From assembly GCA_964023275.1 (NCBI GenBank), contig OZ029918.1, positions 15,803,361-15,867,360 of the forward strand: DNA of 64,000 bases, read 5' to 3'. Source of the DNA: Norana najaformis. Its lineage: Eukaryota > Annelida > Clitellata > Crassiclitellata > Hormogastridae. Positions 12,601-27,600 of this stretch are shown here, one piece after another (position 1 is the first letter of the stretch; each line of letters begins with the position of its first letter). The notes beneath the pieces are model-generated. The model saw only the letters and a program-made list of their open reading frames with translations, was not told the DNA's origin and searched no databases. The position numbers and the translations under genes were made by a program.

Positions 12601-15600
12601 CTAACAGTAGTGCCAGTTTATGTATTGCACAATAATGATTTCTGCATGTTAATTTGACATCTTTGAGAAACATGACATTGTTGCATGTTAACAGCATTTG
12701 CACATTAATGGACGTGTATTACTGGACTTTAACTGTACATATATCTTTAGCCAACACTCGTTCACAGTATTACTCCCACCATGTAGAATCATTCATATTC
12801 TTTACTCTTCCTCGGCCTGTCTTCCAATCTAAGATTCAACTGATCTAATCCACTCGTGGTTCACAATGTTTCCTGTTCAAGGTTCACAATATTTCCTGTT
12901 CAAGGTTCACAATATTTCCTGTTCAAGGTTCACAATGTTTCCTGTTCAAGGTTCACAATGTTTCCCGTTCAAGTCTCACAATATTTCCTGTTCAAGGTTC
13001 ACAATGTTTCCTGTTCAAGGTTCACAATGTTTCCTGTTCAAGGTTCACAATGTTTCCTGTTCAAGGTTCACAATATTTCCTGTTCAAGGTTCACAATGTT
13101 TCCTGTTCAAGGTTCACAATGTTTCCTGTTCAAGGTTCACAATATTTCCTGTTCAAGGTTCACAATGTTTCCTGTTCAAGGTTCACAATGTTTCCCGTTC
13201 AAGTTTCACAGTGTTTCCTGTTCAAGGTTCACAATGTTTCCTGTTCAAGGTTCACAATGTTTCCTGTTCAAGGTTCACAATGTTTCCTGTTCAAGGTTCA
13301 CAATATTTCCTGTTCAAGGTTCACAATATTTCCTGTTCAAGGTTCACAATGTTTCCTGTTCAAGGTTCACAATATTTCCTGTTCAAGGTTCACAATGTTT
13401 CCTGTTCAAGGTTCACAATGTTTCCTGTTCAAGGTTCACAATGTTTCCTGTTCAAGGTTCACAATGTTTCCTGTTCAAGGTTCACAATGTTTCCTGTTCA
13501 AGGTTCACAATGTTTCCTGTTCAAGGTTCACAATGTTTCCTGTTCAAGGTTCACAATGTTTCCTGTTCAAGGTTCACAATGTTTCCTGTTCAAGGTTCAC
13601 AATGTTTCCTGTTCAAGGTTCACAATGTTTCCTGTTCAAGTTTCACAGTGTTTCCTGTTCAAGGTGCATCTCAGATCTTAGTTTGGAGGCATCATCAAAT
13701 TTCATTTGTAATCTGTTAGAAGGAAGACATCTGTCTATTTGTTCTGTTTTAAAGTGAATGATCAAACAACCTTCAGACAAAACCAGTGTGGATTAGAGTT
13801 AATGGCAGCATGTACTCATTGTGCCAATGATACTCATTGTGCCAATGATGAGTACAATTAATTCTCATGACAATAATTATTTGATAATTACCACTGCCCA
13901 AATTTTGTCATTTAAAGATAAATATGAGGACATGAGCCAGTAGTATTGTAAATTCAATGAAAAGTGTACAACGAGAACAACTTTAAGCACTTCTGAACAG
14001 CAGAACGTGCGGTTTCTTTAGTTTTTAGCTGAATTGCACGTTATATGTTTCTGCTATTGTTTTCGCCTTTTTGGCATCAATAAAGGTATTCAATACCTAT
14101 TACGTTATGCCAAAACTCACAGCAATCAGTTGCATTATGCTGTTACTTCAAATTTCGGGGACTATCAGGATTAATTAAATGGGCCCTTTTTAACATTATT
14201 AGGCTCCAAGGGGCCCCTTCTTGGCAGATATGGGCCCCTGGACCACACAACTGCTTTCTGGCAACTGGACATGCACCTTAACACAAAAGACAAGTACCAA
14301 CACTTTTCTTATATTGGCTGATGCTTAGTCATTTGAAAGTGGTGCTTTAATAAATACAGAAGTAGTAGTAATAACAAATAACAATGCTGCTTTTTAGAAG
14401 CCATATAAATTACATCATTATAACAAAGTTGCTCTTCGAGCTGGGATCTATGAGCGTCCACATACCATAACAGAATTCCCATTAGAAGGATGCTTTAAGG
14501 ATGGTCCAGTGCATAAAACAAAACAGCTGTGAAAAGTAAAAGCACAAAGGAAGCGTAACAAGACGTGGCAAGAGGTGTATATGAAAACTTGAAACTGCAG
14601 AAAGCTGATATGCAATTCAGCAAGGCCTCAGTTAGTTCTTAACACTTTGCATGCCAGATATTTTAAGCCCTTATTCTGGTGCTGCCAGATATTTTTGGGT
14701 TTTAGTCTATTTCAACACGTAGGGATAAAAACATTATATCTTATCAACTATTAAAGAGCGCTAAATTGTAAACATACAATTTGCTTAAAAATGAATTTTG
14801 AACAAGCATATGTCATTTAATTGTTTGTATGTGTTTCAGATATGACAAGTTATCTGCGATGGTGTGGCATAAATATTATGTGTTTGAGGTGTGGCAGATG
14901 TATTTTATCATATTGTCTTTATACATTCTGCCAATATTTAAATAAATATAAGTTACTAATATATAGTGTTATTTCAGTTATTATTAGGTTATAGTTTAAA
15001 GCAGAGTTTAGGCGACTGTCTTTGTCATGGCTGGTCTGGTTATTAAAACCACCATTTTACAATTTTAAGCACTGTAACTTAGTTCAATACTCACTTTACA
15101 ATCTGGGTTGCAAGCAGATCTCCAACAGTCATTAATATTAGGTAGGAGCAGTCAAACTTCACATACGGTTATGTTTTGGAATGGCAGAGGACAAAGAAGT
15201 GGCATTGCCATTCAGGTAAAAAAAACTTCAAAAACATCTCTAACTTTTTGCAAGGCATGAGAGATCTCCAACTTCCAATCGCTTTAAGTGCCCCTATATT
15301 GTTGCAATTCTGCACCTGTGGCAGGCAAAGGGTTAAGGTGTGAATGCTTTATGCATCCAAGATTAGATAGTATGAAGCTGGGTTGGCAATGCAACCAAGG
15401 TTTTATGATGATATTAGGTAGGGTCTCAGTGAGCTATCATCTATCACACAATGTGCATTCATTCACTTTCATCCACAGCCTTATCCCAACACCAAGAAGT
15501 AGTCGTGTCTTTCAATGTTAGCTTTGACATTCAAGCACTGAGGACCAGTCCTCACCCTCACTGCCCATCAGTAGGTAAGAAAAAGAAGTGTAAACCTATC

Positions 15601-18600
15601 CAACCACCAAGGATTTAGATATACACTTAACCCAATACACTCATTTTACAGTAGCATTCACTAGAGGAACCAGCAGAACAGACATCTTATAATATCCTTT
15701 TGTTTTGAGAGGAAAGTGAAGCTTCAACCTCTGAACTGGCTGCTCAGCATGCTAAGCACTAGATTACAACATCATCCAAGTAGAGTAAAATCTCAAAAGT
15801 ATGCAGCTTATTACAGCCTAGACTTAAACATACAACGACATATCATGCCGGTAATTCACAAATTCTAAATACTTCAGTTATTACTGGAATGCAGCATGTC
15901 GCAAGATGCGAACCTAAATTATTACCAGTAGTTTTTGTTCCCAGTATGTTGCACAGAATGGTTGCCTGCTATTAAATTGGCACCAAAACCAAAGGATATC
16001 CAGGTTTCTGGTCCACTGGAAAATTCAACAGTTGGAAGTACTCCTTCAACACCATAGTAGCAAAACTGGACTTATAAATCATCTACTTTATTTTATCGGC
16101 ATTCAAGCACTTGACATTATCTTGTATGTTTTTATACTAATATACTAACAGTCCAGTTTAATAAGGATCACTTAAATTTTGTGGGAAATACAGAAGCCAC
16201 CACTGAATACAGGCATGCATTTCTTAGCATTTCTATCAAAACCAGAAACTGAATGCAGTGTCAAATTTCAATTCTGAACAATAAGAGTTTAGGCAAAGAG
16301 ATTGAAAGAAGTCAATGGCTCCAAAGGAAAACAGGCACAGTAACAAATAAGTACAAAGCAGTATCTCATATTCCCCAATAAGGCATTGAATAAGCAAACA
16401 TTTCATTCTCTTAGCCCATAAGTTGACAATGAATGAATACCAAAGTCCTTAACAATGGGCCACTGCATCAAATGACGTGTCTTTTACTTTTTCCTGTTCA
16501 TGTCAGCACCAAACTGTGCTGCTTGGTGACAGACAACAAAGGCACCTTTGTACAAGTTAGTTCAAAAAGGTTATTAAACTTTTGTGGTGCAGCAGAGACC
16601 ATACACCCATAATAAACAAACTTGACATTTTTTTCTAATGTGATCAATAAGCCAAATTCCACAAGAACTACTACAAGTAACTGATTCCTGAGAACAGTTA
16701 AATTATAAAAAAATTACATATACTGTACAGTTGCATTCAATTTCTATGCAGAGATGTTACTATACAACCAAATGCCACAGGATGAAAACTATCACACCAT
16801 AAGCATTGTCAAAAGGATGCCACTACAATGCTATATTAACTAGACAAGCTTCTGACCAAGACAATAAATACATCACCAGCCAAAAACTAACTACATTTAC
16901 ACAGGATAACCTAAAATACCATAGTTACCTATTTGGTGTAGTTGTACCGTTAGATTTGGGCGTTAGCGAAGAACTAGTGCAACAACGACATCCAAGTTCA
17001 TTTGCAAATCAGCAGCTTAAGCATGAATATCATTTCCTATCCACTGTTATAGCACTGATAAAAAGAATCCACTGAGGACAAAATGTAAATAAAGTGCAAC
17101 TTTATCATCGATTGGATTCAACTAAAGCTTAGATTCAGTTGCAGCTACCACATATTTACGCTACTGTTTATTTTCAGTTTACACTAACTGCCACTGTACT
17201 GTGCAACTTTTTCTATCATAGTGGCTCACCATAACAGAACTCCTGGGCTTAATTCTCCCTTAACACCACTTCTGGTCACTGAAGCTGTCAGGGATATGAG
17301 AAACAGGGTGTTGTACGCAGTGTTGTTCCAGATGGCCACACAAAAGGGTTACTCGTTACAGATTGCTAGGAAATGCTTTAGAGCAAAATTCATGCTGCTT
17401 AGGCCCAACAAATTATTGAATTACTGATGCAATCACTAAATATCATGTAGAGCTCAAAGATTAAGAAGTAAAGATCTATCGGATCCCATCATCAGTATTT
17501 CTAGCTGGCATAACACTTTTTCATTGTATCTGTCGCGGTTGAAACACATGGTGCACGGTAGCAGCAGGATCTGAGAAGTGGCTGATTTGGACCTTAGACA
17601 AGAAATTTAATTTTTTTACATTTAATCAGAGGAAATGATCAGCTTAACAACATAAGAATTTGCCAAGCCAGTTGAGGCAGCCACAACAGCAAGGCAGCCG
17701 GTTAAACATGAGACAGCGGAAGCAGATGGTGACACACCCTCATACTGGACCAGTGACAAAGGCCATCTACTCACTGAAGATAGAGATACCACTGGAAGGT
17801 AACAAAAATGTACTTCAACTTATTGCTCGTGAACTGCATGAAATTCAGCGATTCAACAGATCTGTTGTGTGTATTTACATTCAGTCATGGATCACATTCA
17901 GAACTATCCAAGATGCTCTGATCAATGACATCCCGTTAATCCAAAGACTGTATATGAATATGATGATCAAGCTTTACAAGCAGCTGCTTGAAGACGATGA
18001 AATGCATTCTAGGTACATCAGGCACAGCTAACACGAGTCACTCTCCTTTCACAGCCTGTCTGTCCAACTGAGGAAACACAGCTTGTGCTTTCGGCAAAAC
18101 CTGATTGAGGTGAACATTTGCCAAAATAATTCTCATGCAATGTGGCAGAACGGATCATATTGCACACCTTCTTCCAACTTGCAGGCATTAACACTTTCTT
18201 GATCTCCCTGCTGAAGCCGGACAATCCTTCATTCAAGTTGGAAGAAGACCTTGTGCAGATTTTGGCTTGTGTAAATTACAGTGCTGAATGCAGTGTAGCT
18301 CTGATCAAGATATTCCATCTTTAAAATATTTTCGTCATCAAGTACTGTTTCTCAACATTTGCTACTATTGCAAAGGATGAATCACAGAAACAGTATCTGC
18401 AGCAAGTCATAGAAAGACACAGAAGAGAGTTTTATATGAGCAACAGTTGCAGTGCAACGACTATTTAAACAATCTCTAGGTTTTGCATATGGTATTAATA
18501 AGCCAAAGGAAACTTTCTGGAGAATGAGACTTCACATTTAAAAACAGTTTGGGGACACCCTACCATACATGCATATACCAGTGCACAGACACACATATAT

Positions 18601-21600
18601 ATGTTTGGGTGACAGCTTGGTGTTAATACTGGCATGCAGAGTGAAGTTATGCAAAACAGAGCATGGTTGGTCACTGGATGAGTGACCAATCAATACATAC
18701 CAGATCATCTGGAACAACTCAGCCATCCACCATTTTGGGTTGTTATATGATTCATCTTATGATTTATCTTAACCTGCATCATTTTAGATCTGTCAGCCAT
18801 TTTTAGTGCCTGAAGAAGTTCTTAAAAGGTCACACACACATAAGATGCAAACTGGGGTGGAGGGTTAATAAGTGTCCAGTTGTTGGACTGCTGTGGTTGT
18901 GTTTTAACTGAAAGATTCTTCAGTCCCAGGACCATGCCTCTGATTTTTGTAAAGATGTGTAAAACAGTGGGTTACCTTTATCTTTCGTTTTTTTTACATC
19001 CATTCAGTCATAAATATATATATATATATACATATATGTATATATATTACATATAAGTGTACATATTTGCATATGTATGAACACACATACATATCGACAT
19101 ACATATATACATACATAAATGCATGCAAGCACACATAAGACCATCAAAGCATTCACAAGAACAAAGAATTTTCAAAGTCAGACGAGATGCAGAAGGCTGC
19201 TTGGAAAATATAATGCTTCAAAGAATTCTCTACAAGCTCCAATTTAATCTTTCTCTGTGACAGTGTATCCTGACACTTTTCTTCATCAGTCTTTCCTGGA
19301 GCTTTGTAGCATGTTTACTCTTTACTCAACACTCAACTAACAGCACAGGACTAGTAAAAAAATAAAATAATCTAAGGAGTGATATAATCTTTAAAATATT
19401 TTCTTCATCAAGTACTGTTTCTCAACATTTGTTGTTGTTGACTTGTTTAAACATTTCAATTACAGCAGTAATAAAACTCCACCTTCTAAAAGCTGCTTAC
19501 GATCACCCACAAGAAAAATTAAAAAATCTGAAACTTACCTTGATGCACTTCTTTGAAGTCTAGATGAAAGCCTTCTGCCACATATCATACTGTAGTACTG
19601 TAAACAAATTACTACACATATTCATGACCATATTTACCTAACTTCTGTTGGCAGAAAAAAATTTTATGCATCAGATTCAGTTACATTATTTGGCAAGCTT
19701 AATATGGTTCAAATAAATTTTTCAACTGGATATGAAATTTGTCAGACTGGAATCTAACATTAAAACATCAGAACAATTTCGCTTTTTACATCTAAACAGT
19801 AAGCACCAACATCGTTTTTCTAACTGTTTGTTGACTCATAAAACACCAGTACAGATTTCATATCAACAGCTGCAATTAGGTATTCATAGATATGCATTAG
19901 ATATATATTCAATGTAGTTATTCCAAGCAAAGTTAAATATAAATTACTCATTACAATTATTTGCAACATTTGCGACATATCCTTAATGTAATTACTTAAA
20001 AAACATAAACTCCTAAGAAAGCAAATGTGTTTCAAAATGGAAAATCCTTCACCAAAATCAGCATGCACTAAATGGATCCTTGAAAACTAATAATTTTATC
20101 ACATCATGCTGGAAAATTTATTATGAATTTACACGAATACCAAAGTACAATAGACTCACGTCATCACTTTGGTGAAAGAGTGGAAGGAAAGTATGCTCGA
20201 GCAGATCGTAGGCATGTTCGTAAGCTCTACAAAAGACAATTTCACTACATTAATGGTTTGCATGGGGAGATTAATTTAACAGAACTGCTATAAATTGCTT
20301 CTTCTGCATTTAAATTAGCAAACTTTTAGTTAAAGTGCATCTATGGTCACATGCAAGTCAGAAGCACGAACAATGGTAGAGATGGAGTGTTAGAAAAGCT
20401 ATACCTGAACAGCGGAGTAGTTGTCTGCAGTTTGACAACACCTTCAGCATCACCATCACAGACTGAAATATAAGACAAAGTGAAATTACATTCATAACAT
20501 TAACAAAACCAACTAAGGGAGAAAGTGCCCATAGCACCTGTGGGATTGAAAAGGCAGAGCTCAAGACAAGACCAACCCAGACAGAAGGTTCCCAGGCCAA
20601 AAAGACTTGATGTTGCATGGCAGATGAGAAGGGGGTTATAATTACGTTGTAATTAGCAACTTCTACGGCTCCTTTGTATAAAATGCATAAGACATCAAAT
20701 GATGACACATCAAACCAAGTTGTCATCACATCAATATCCAAAACCCAGTCCACTGAAACCACTACAGTGTGTGAGTCAACTATGTACCTAAGTCCAAAGT
20801 CTGACTGGCCATAATGTTCCATTTTATGCCTTGCAAAGGTACACTAAGATAATTGCTCATTTATCTGATAACTTTTCTCTACGGTTACAAACCCTGAAAG
20901 AGAATAGTCAAATTTCATATAAAACACCATCACTCAATCGTGTATCACAAAATTGAAAGGCAGAAGCATCACCAATTACCATACCACCTGTAGAGATATT
21001 AACATGGCAGCCTAGAAAAAAAGCATTGATTTTTGTCATAAATTTTGCAGTTCAAATTCTTGTGCCTCAATTTAAGCTGATGATTCATCACTATGCTGAC
21101 TGAATAATGTCTGATGGGAAAGTCTGTGTTATATGTATACCTGAGCATTTACAACTTGTCAAAGGTGTGTCAAGTACCCTTGGTGTGTAATCCAACTTGA
21201 GGTTTGAGCCAGCTGAATAGACTCCATGTAATACATTGTGTACCAAGCTATGTAAACAGGTACATAAGACAAATGCTAGGCAGCAAACATCAACGTGGGC
21301 CAATGCTGTGGTTCATGTCTTCATTTGCCGACTCAGTGACCTAAGAAAGGAAATGCAATAAAATCCTCGATGGGATTGGGAGATTTCTTATTTTAACTGG
21401 GCAACATGTATTGACAGCTGTTAGCTCATTGGATATGTTGTTAGTTTATTACTGCCTAGAAATCCTTCAGAGCAAAATTCTTTCAAACACTAGTAAACAC
21501 AATGTTATAGTAAAAGTTTGCAATAAACCATGAGGACAACACGACACCACTACAGCAAAGAACTTAGGTTTTTAGACTGACTTATTTTAAGTTGTGATAC

Positions 21601-24600
21601 AATGTCGCTGCTGAATTGAATGCAGTTGATTGAACTAGGATCAATGTAGTTGTTGTACAAGTCACGCAGTGTGTGGTGAAGATCCAGCAATTGTTGCCTT
21701 GACAACTCGGGTGTTAAAATCTCACTGTTAAATTCCTCTGCAACATAATAAAACTAAAATCAAGAAAACATTAGCACATTTCAAGTGCACTTTATTACAA
21801 CCTTTCCATCAGAATTTCTCTAGATTAAGCCAGCTTTCCCATACTATGCTTTTTCACTCTCTACAATACGGGGCATTTTGCCAAATCAGACACAATAGCT
21901 TCTCTGTATTCTAATCCACTGGATATGGTAGCAGGGCTTTATATCCAATGCCCTTCTAGTACCAATCTCCGACTGCCTTCTATCGTGGTAGAAAGCAAAA
22001 TACTGAAATGTTAATTTAGAAACAATGCAAAAAAACAAATATTAAAGCAAAAGAAAGAAAACTTTACCAATGGAGAGATAAAATTGAAGAACGTTGACTG
22101 AAGCCTCAGATTTCATGAACTGCATGAACGGAAAAAGCAGTTCATTGTCAGCCAGAATTTCAGACAGCTTCAGCTGCAGGTTCTAAACAATAAGACGCAC
22201 CAGAAAACCAAAATTAATAAACAACAGCAAATGTCAAAGCAACTTCAGTAAAAAATAACATGCTTTCATCAGTTAACAACAGCAACAAGGGCCTGCCAGC
22301 CTGCCTGTCCAAAGCGCTCAGCAGTCCTTGCAGAGGAAGCTGCTTGGCAATGAGTTTTAAATGAAACAAAAGCAAAGCAAATAGTTGCTCACCATTTCAC
22401 TTTTTGGTCGTTGTGAGTTGCTGAACTCAAGGATCGGCACCAAAGGTGAAGGAGGATCAGTGCACTCGTGCAGCTGAAATGAGACACCTGCACCTCTGTA
22501 CTCATGTCACAACAGTAAAATAACAATACAGTCATACCTGCGTCACAAAACTGACGATTTATTGTCGAGATATGGCAAGATTATCCCGTTGCAGACTGTT
22601 GTTGCCAAAATATCGTTCATCCACAGCACCACACCTCTCAATATTGTAGGTGATAAGGTGTCTAATAAATTAGTGAATACCATGCCTTTAATTCACCACT
22701 GACCAGAAACTGAACCTCTGACACCATGGCAAAGAATACAACATCATCATTTGGCCATTTCCCTACCACATGCACTGCACAAGAACATTGTCAATGCAAA
22801 TGCCACAACTTCAATACAGTTTATTTATGATTTTCAGCTTTAAGATAATTTTACAAAGTATTTTTCAGCACCAGTTTTCTTATCACAAGCAAGAGTAATT
22901 TAAAATCAAAAGTTAATTAAAACTGAATGATAAATAAAACCAAAAGTCAAATAGATCTGAAGGTTAATTTAAAATAAAAATCAATAAAGACTTAATTATC
23001 TTACAGGAGACTTGTCAAATAGAAGCAGAAGAATGTTGTTGACAATGTCCTGTAGAAAGAAAATAAAAACTTTGTTTTAAAACACAGAAATCTGCAATGT
23101 ACTGCCACATAATGCAAGGACCAGGCCTTTGACAACTACAGCTGATATTTATTCACTTTTAACCTTATTGATAAAAGACCCTTCTCTTGCACTGTCCGGA
23201 TTTTACTATGATCAAATAATTTGTTTATTTGTTTTTTACCCTTTGATTCCCAGGTGCAGGTGAACCCGCTGTTTCAAAGAGCACTTGTGTCTCAAGCACG
23301 GGTAAACCTGCCACTCATTAAATACGTGCCATGCACTTATTGGCACTGACTGGGTATCAGTTGGACTGGAAGTTTGGTTGAAGTGGCTCTGCTTAGGCCA
23401 GTAAACAAAGGTCGAGGTTGGTGTAAAGTTACCAGTTCAATTGTACTATGATTACAAGTTCATAGCTAGCAAAAAGTTTATCTGTCAAATTTTTTAGGCA
23501 TGAAAAAAGTGGAGCTTTTATGGAACTTGGAGCTCATCGTATACAATATACATGCCACTTATGTTTTAGTGTTGCGTCATCTAGCAGAAGGTGATAACAC
23601 TAGCAACACTGGAGGTGATGATGATACTGAAAGTTACGGTGATGGTGAAGAACACTGCTATGATGAATGGAGTAGTGAACTGAGTGGTTCCTGTACAGAA
23701 AACGATAATGCTACCTGTAGTGCACACAAGTGGGCAACTACATTCCAGTCAACAAGTCTACCCAAGCAGATGACAGCAGATCAAGGACCTCTAGTTGTGC
23801 TTCCACTTGATTTTACAGCTTCACTGTACTTAGACCAGCTCTTCCCTGCTAACTTTTGGAGAATATTGGTGAAAGAAACAAACAGATGTGCAGAGGAGAA
23901 AGGCAAGTCTTATGACGAAATACCTGATGCTAAAATGAAAGCATTCAATGGCATGTGTTTAGCCATGAGTATTCATAAACGGCCACGAATCAGTGACTAC
24001 TGAAGCAGTAATGAAACAATAGTGACTGTGTTCCAAGATATATCCACGGCATGGCAAGCCGTTCAAGACCTGCCTGTTTGTTCAGAGACTGAACGATACA
24101 TTTCTGAGAGCTATACACTACATCGCAACAGTTCTGCTGATGAAAGCATGGTTCATTTCAACAGCAGATCTACTACAAAACAATATTTACCAAATGCAGC
24201 CCATCAAGACAGGATTTAAGATATGGTGTGCATCATGCATCTGCTTGGACAACTGGTAAATTTTCAAGTATACACCGGTAAAGAGCTTGGACAGGAACGT
24301 GGTTTGGCTCACCACATTTTTGATCTGGTCATTCCCAGATTTTGTAACAATAACAATGTCATTTACATGGACAACTTCTTTACATCGCTTCCACTGTTCA
24401 AGGAGCGGAAGGAGAATGGAATGATGGCATGTGGTACATATCAAACCAATCACGCTGGCTCCTCTCTCTTAACATCACTGACAAAAGCAAACTGAAAAAG
24501 TTGCAGAGGCAACTCACTGATGCATTTCAAAAGGTAACTGCATTGCTTTGGTATGTGCAGATAAGAAGCCAGTGTATGTAGTGAATAATGCACATGTGCC

Positions 24601-27600
24601 AGCTGCGACCAAAGTCAGGTGAAGAAATCCAGATGTTAGTGTTGTACAAGTCAGCCGTCCGAATATTGTAACAGAATATAACAAGAATATGGGAGGCGTT
24701 GATCTCAATCAGCTCAAATGCTACAACATCTACAACTGCAAATAAAAAGACGTTTGGTTTCTTCTGTTTTCTTGCTTGCTTGACTTATGTGTTATCAATT
24801 CATACATGCTGTAACAACACTGTTATCAGATAAATGTTCATCCGCCAATGGTGTATCGACCACAGAACCAACAACAGCTCTGCACTGATCAACCAGTTGG
24901 TAAACCATTTTACATGTCGTAAGTGGACCAGTCCTCCAACAGCTCCTCTAATGTAACTGATTCCAAGTGAACATAAAGTTGTTGATCTGCGCCCTCATGG
25001 AATTCGTCCAGGTTTAATGTCAAATGTATTCCACTGGATCATACAGAAAGCCTAAGAAGTGCAAAGAAACAATGTACGACTGTCCAACGTGCACAAAGCT
25101 AACTTCCAACTGCTTTAGTAAGTGCATCTACAATGTCGCAATTTTGCACCTGTTGTGGGTGTGAAACGTTTTCTGACGTTGCAAATTTGCACCCATAGTG
25201 GGCAAAGGGTTAACTTAACACAGTTCAATTTAAGCTTCTTCAGCTAAATCAGATGATAAACCACCACACAAGCTTCAAATGGCAGAATTAAAACAGAGAA
25301 CTTGCAGAAGAAAATGCAACTGCTAAAGAAACATAGATACATACTGGATCTGCTAGAACATCCATGGCTGGCAAAATGATTGCCCCAGATAACACCTCAC
25401 GCAACAGCACACACAAACTTCTGTAAAGAGAATAAACAAAACACATAAAACTACACTCAACTCAAGCAGCAAAGTAAACCCCAACCACATACCACCACCA
25501 CCACCCAGTGCCACTGCCAAACCGTCTAAACAAATATTCATGTATAGCCACCTAAGGTAACCCCTCAGTAACACTAGGCTACAACAATATGGGATAGCCT
25601 TTCGCCTCTTACAGAATTAATGCAGAAATTCTTGTCTGTTAACAATACGCTTAAAATAATGCTGCTGCACAGCGGAAGGCTTTATAGCTTCTTGGAACTA
25701 CTTCTTTTATGATGGAAATTACTTAAGGATCAAAGGAAGGAAGTAGTCTTATTCTTACTGCTGCTGCTATTTATGGAAACACTATTTATGCAAATGTTTC
25801 ACGAGTCCATGCACAGAAGCATAAGGTAAAAGTCCGGTAACATGTGGATGATGGGATATTAGCTATCAGAACTTTTAAGGAACGTGGACAAGTGCTACCG
25901 AATTATGGTGAAAAATCTCACAATCTGCATATTACATGTTCCTGTATACGTCTATTTTCCCTCAGGTGCACTTACAGCATCCTTCTGAATGTAGGCCTTT
26001 GAATTCATTAAAATACTATAAACAGAACTATGAATAAGCTATTAAAGACACTAAGCATGTACTGTTTTTAAAAGAACAATTTCAAACAAGTCATATGGTT
26101 TATTAGCAGACTACATATCATGTACCAAGAGTCTATTGCAATTTAAAGCTGCTTCAAATGACTTAATAATGGCAACATAGTATTTCATTCATCACCTCTT
26201 AGTGTATGACATCATTAAATGTCAGCCTGCTCAATCAGGCATTTGCTAAAATAACTACATTTACAAATTTTTTAATACTGTTTGAATAATTGGCAGTGTT
26301 TACATTTCCCTCTCCTCAGCAAAAACCAAATGCACATGGCTTTGTCTGCAGAAGGTTTTGCTCAATAGCATGTTTTTGTTGAAGCCTTTTATGAGAACCT
26401 GTATCTCTAGAAACAATCCATAGTTTGGCCCAGTTGTTTAGCCATCAACAATAGTCCTTCAGAGACTTTGACAGTTGGTGTTTTTCCATGGAGAAGGAAC
26501 ATTGGTGCTTGCCCTCTGCCATTATCAGAAGCTATTTAAGGATCTAATAACTTCTATATATCTATTACATATACACTAAAAGCTCGGTAACACACAGATA
26601 TCTGTATCAAGCTTTCAGAGTCGCATGTTACTGAGTTGCTTGATACTGGTCTTGTCTTCAACCGTTCTCAAGCCGAGGATTGGCTGCACCACAGACAAGC
26701 CTGTGCCTGCTTCTGCCTCTGGTCTCCTGCAATAACCAGCTGAACGCTAATTCAGTCCATGACTTGATGTTATCGATCCATGTCATCTTGTGTCCTCCCA
26801 GAGGTCAGGATCCAGAAATTGTGCCTTAGATGGTCTCTTTCTCTAAGCAATCTCCACTCTTTCGTAGCACATGCCCGAGGAATGAAAGCTTCCTCTTTTT
26901 GATTAAACCAAGCAGACTCCCCTCTACTCCTGCCGTCTCAAGGACCCACTCATTTGTCTTCTTAGCAGTCCATGGTACTCTAAGAATCTGTCACAGACAC
27001 TTAATTTCAAATGCGTTGATTCTTGCCTCTTCATCTTTCTCTGTGGTCCAGCTCTCACAGTCATACTGTGCCACTGGCCATACAAGAGCTTTCAGAAGTC
27101 GTATCTTGTTGCAAGCAATATGCCGTGACTTTTCCATACATTCCTTAAAGCTGCCCCAACACCTAGTCCTTTAGCCACTTGATACAAGAATATACTAAAT
27201 ATCTTAGCAGTTATGTATTAGCACATACCCTACTGAGGTTTTCATATGTGCATGCATTTTGGGCATTCTTGATATACACATATCTGTTGACTTAAGTTTC
27301 ATAAATATAAATTCAAATTTGTAACTAATACAAAGCTAAATAAAAGACAAGAAACCTTTAAAAAGTATACATTTCAATGATAAATGCTGAAGTGTTACCA
27401 TTAAAAGTGCACGACAAAAGAACAGTTTCGAATTAGTTTCACATGAGTGCACACATGGCTTAATTCCATAGATGATGTACATAACATATCACAAGAGCCC
27501 ACAGCGATACAGGGTGAATTATATTACATAATAAACAAAAGTCCACACAGACAACAAGGTCTTGAATTATGCTGCCTTTGATTGTAAAAAAGACATTATT

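Noticed and set aside
12856-13757. Three overlapping ORFs of 235-287 codons
   Set aside because: All are translations of the 23-bp minisatellite in different frames; there is no non-repeat coding sequence.
15700-15770. Possible tRNA-derived SINE (TTCAACCTCTGAACTGGCTGCTCAGCATGC)
   Set aside because: A and B boxes do not both fit on either strand, and no second copy was found by eye.
20358-20822. 154-codon minus-strand ORF
   Set aside because: It includes SNX14 exon 15 in the wrong frame plus intron sequence; composition is not protein-like outside the exon.
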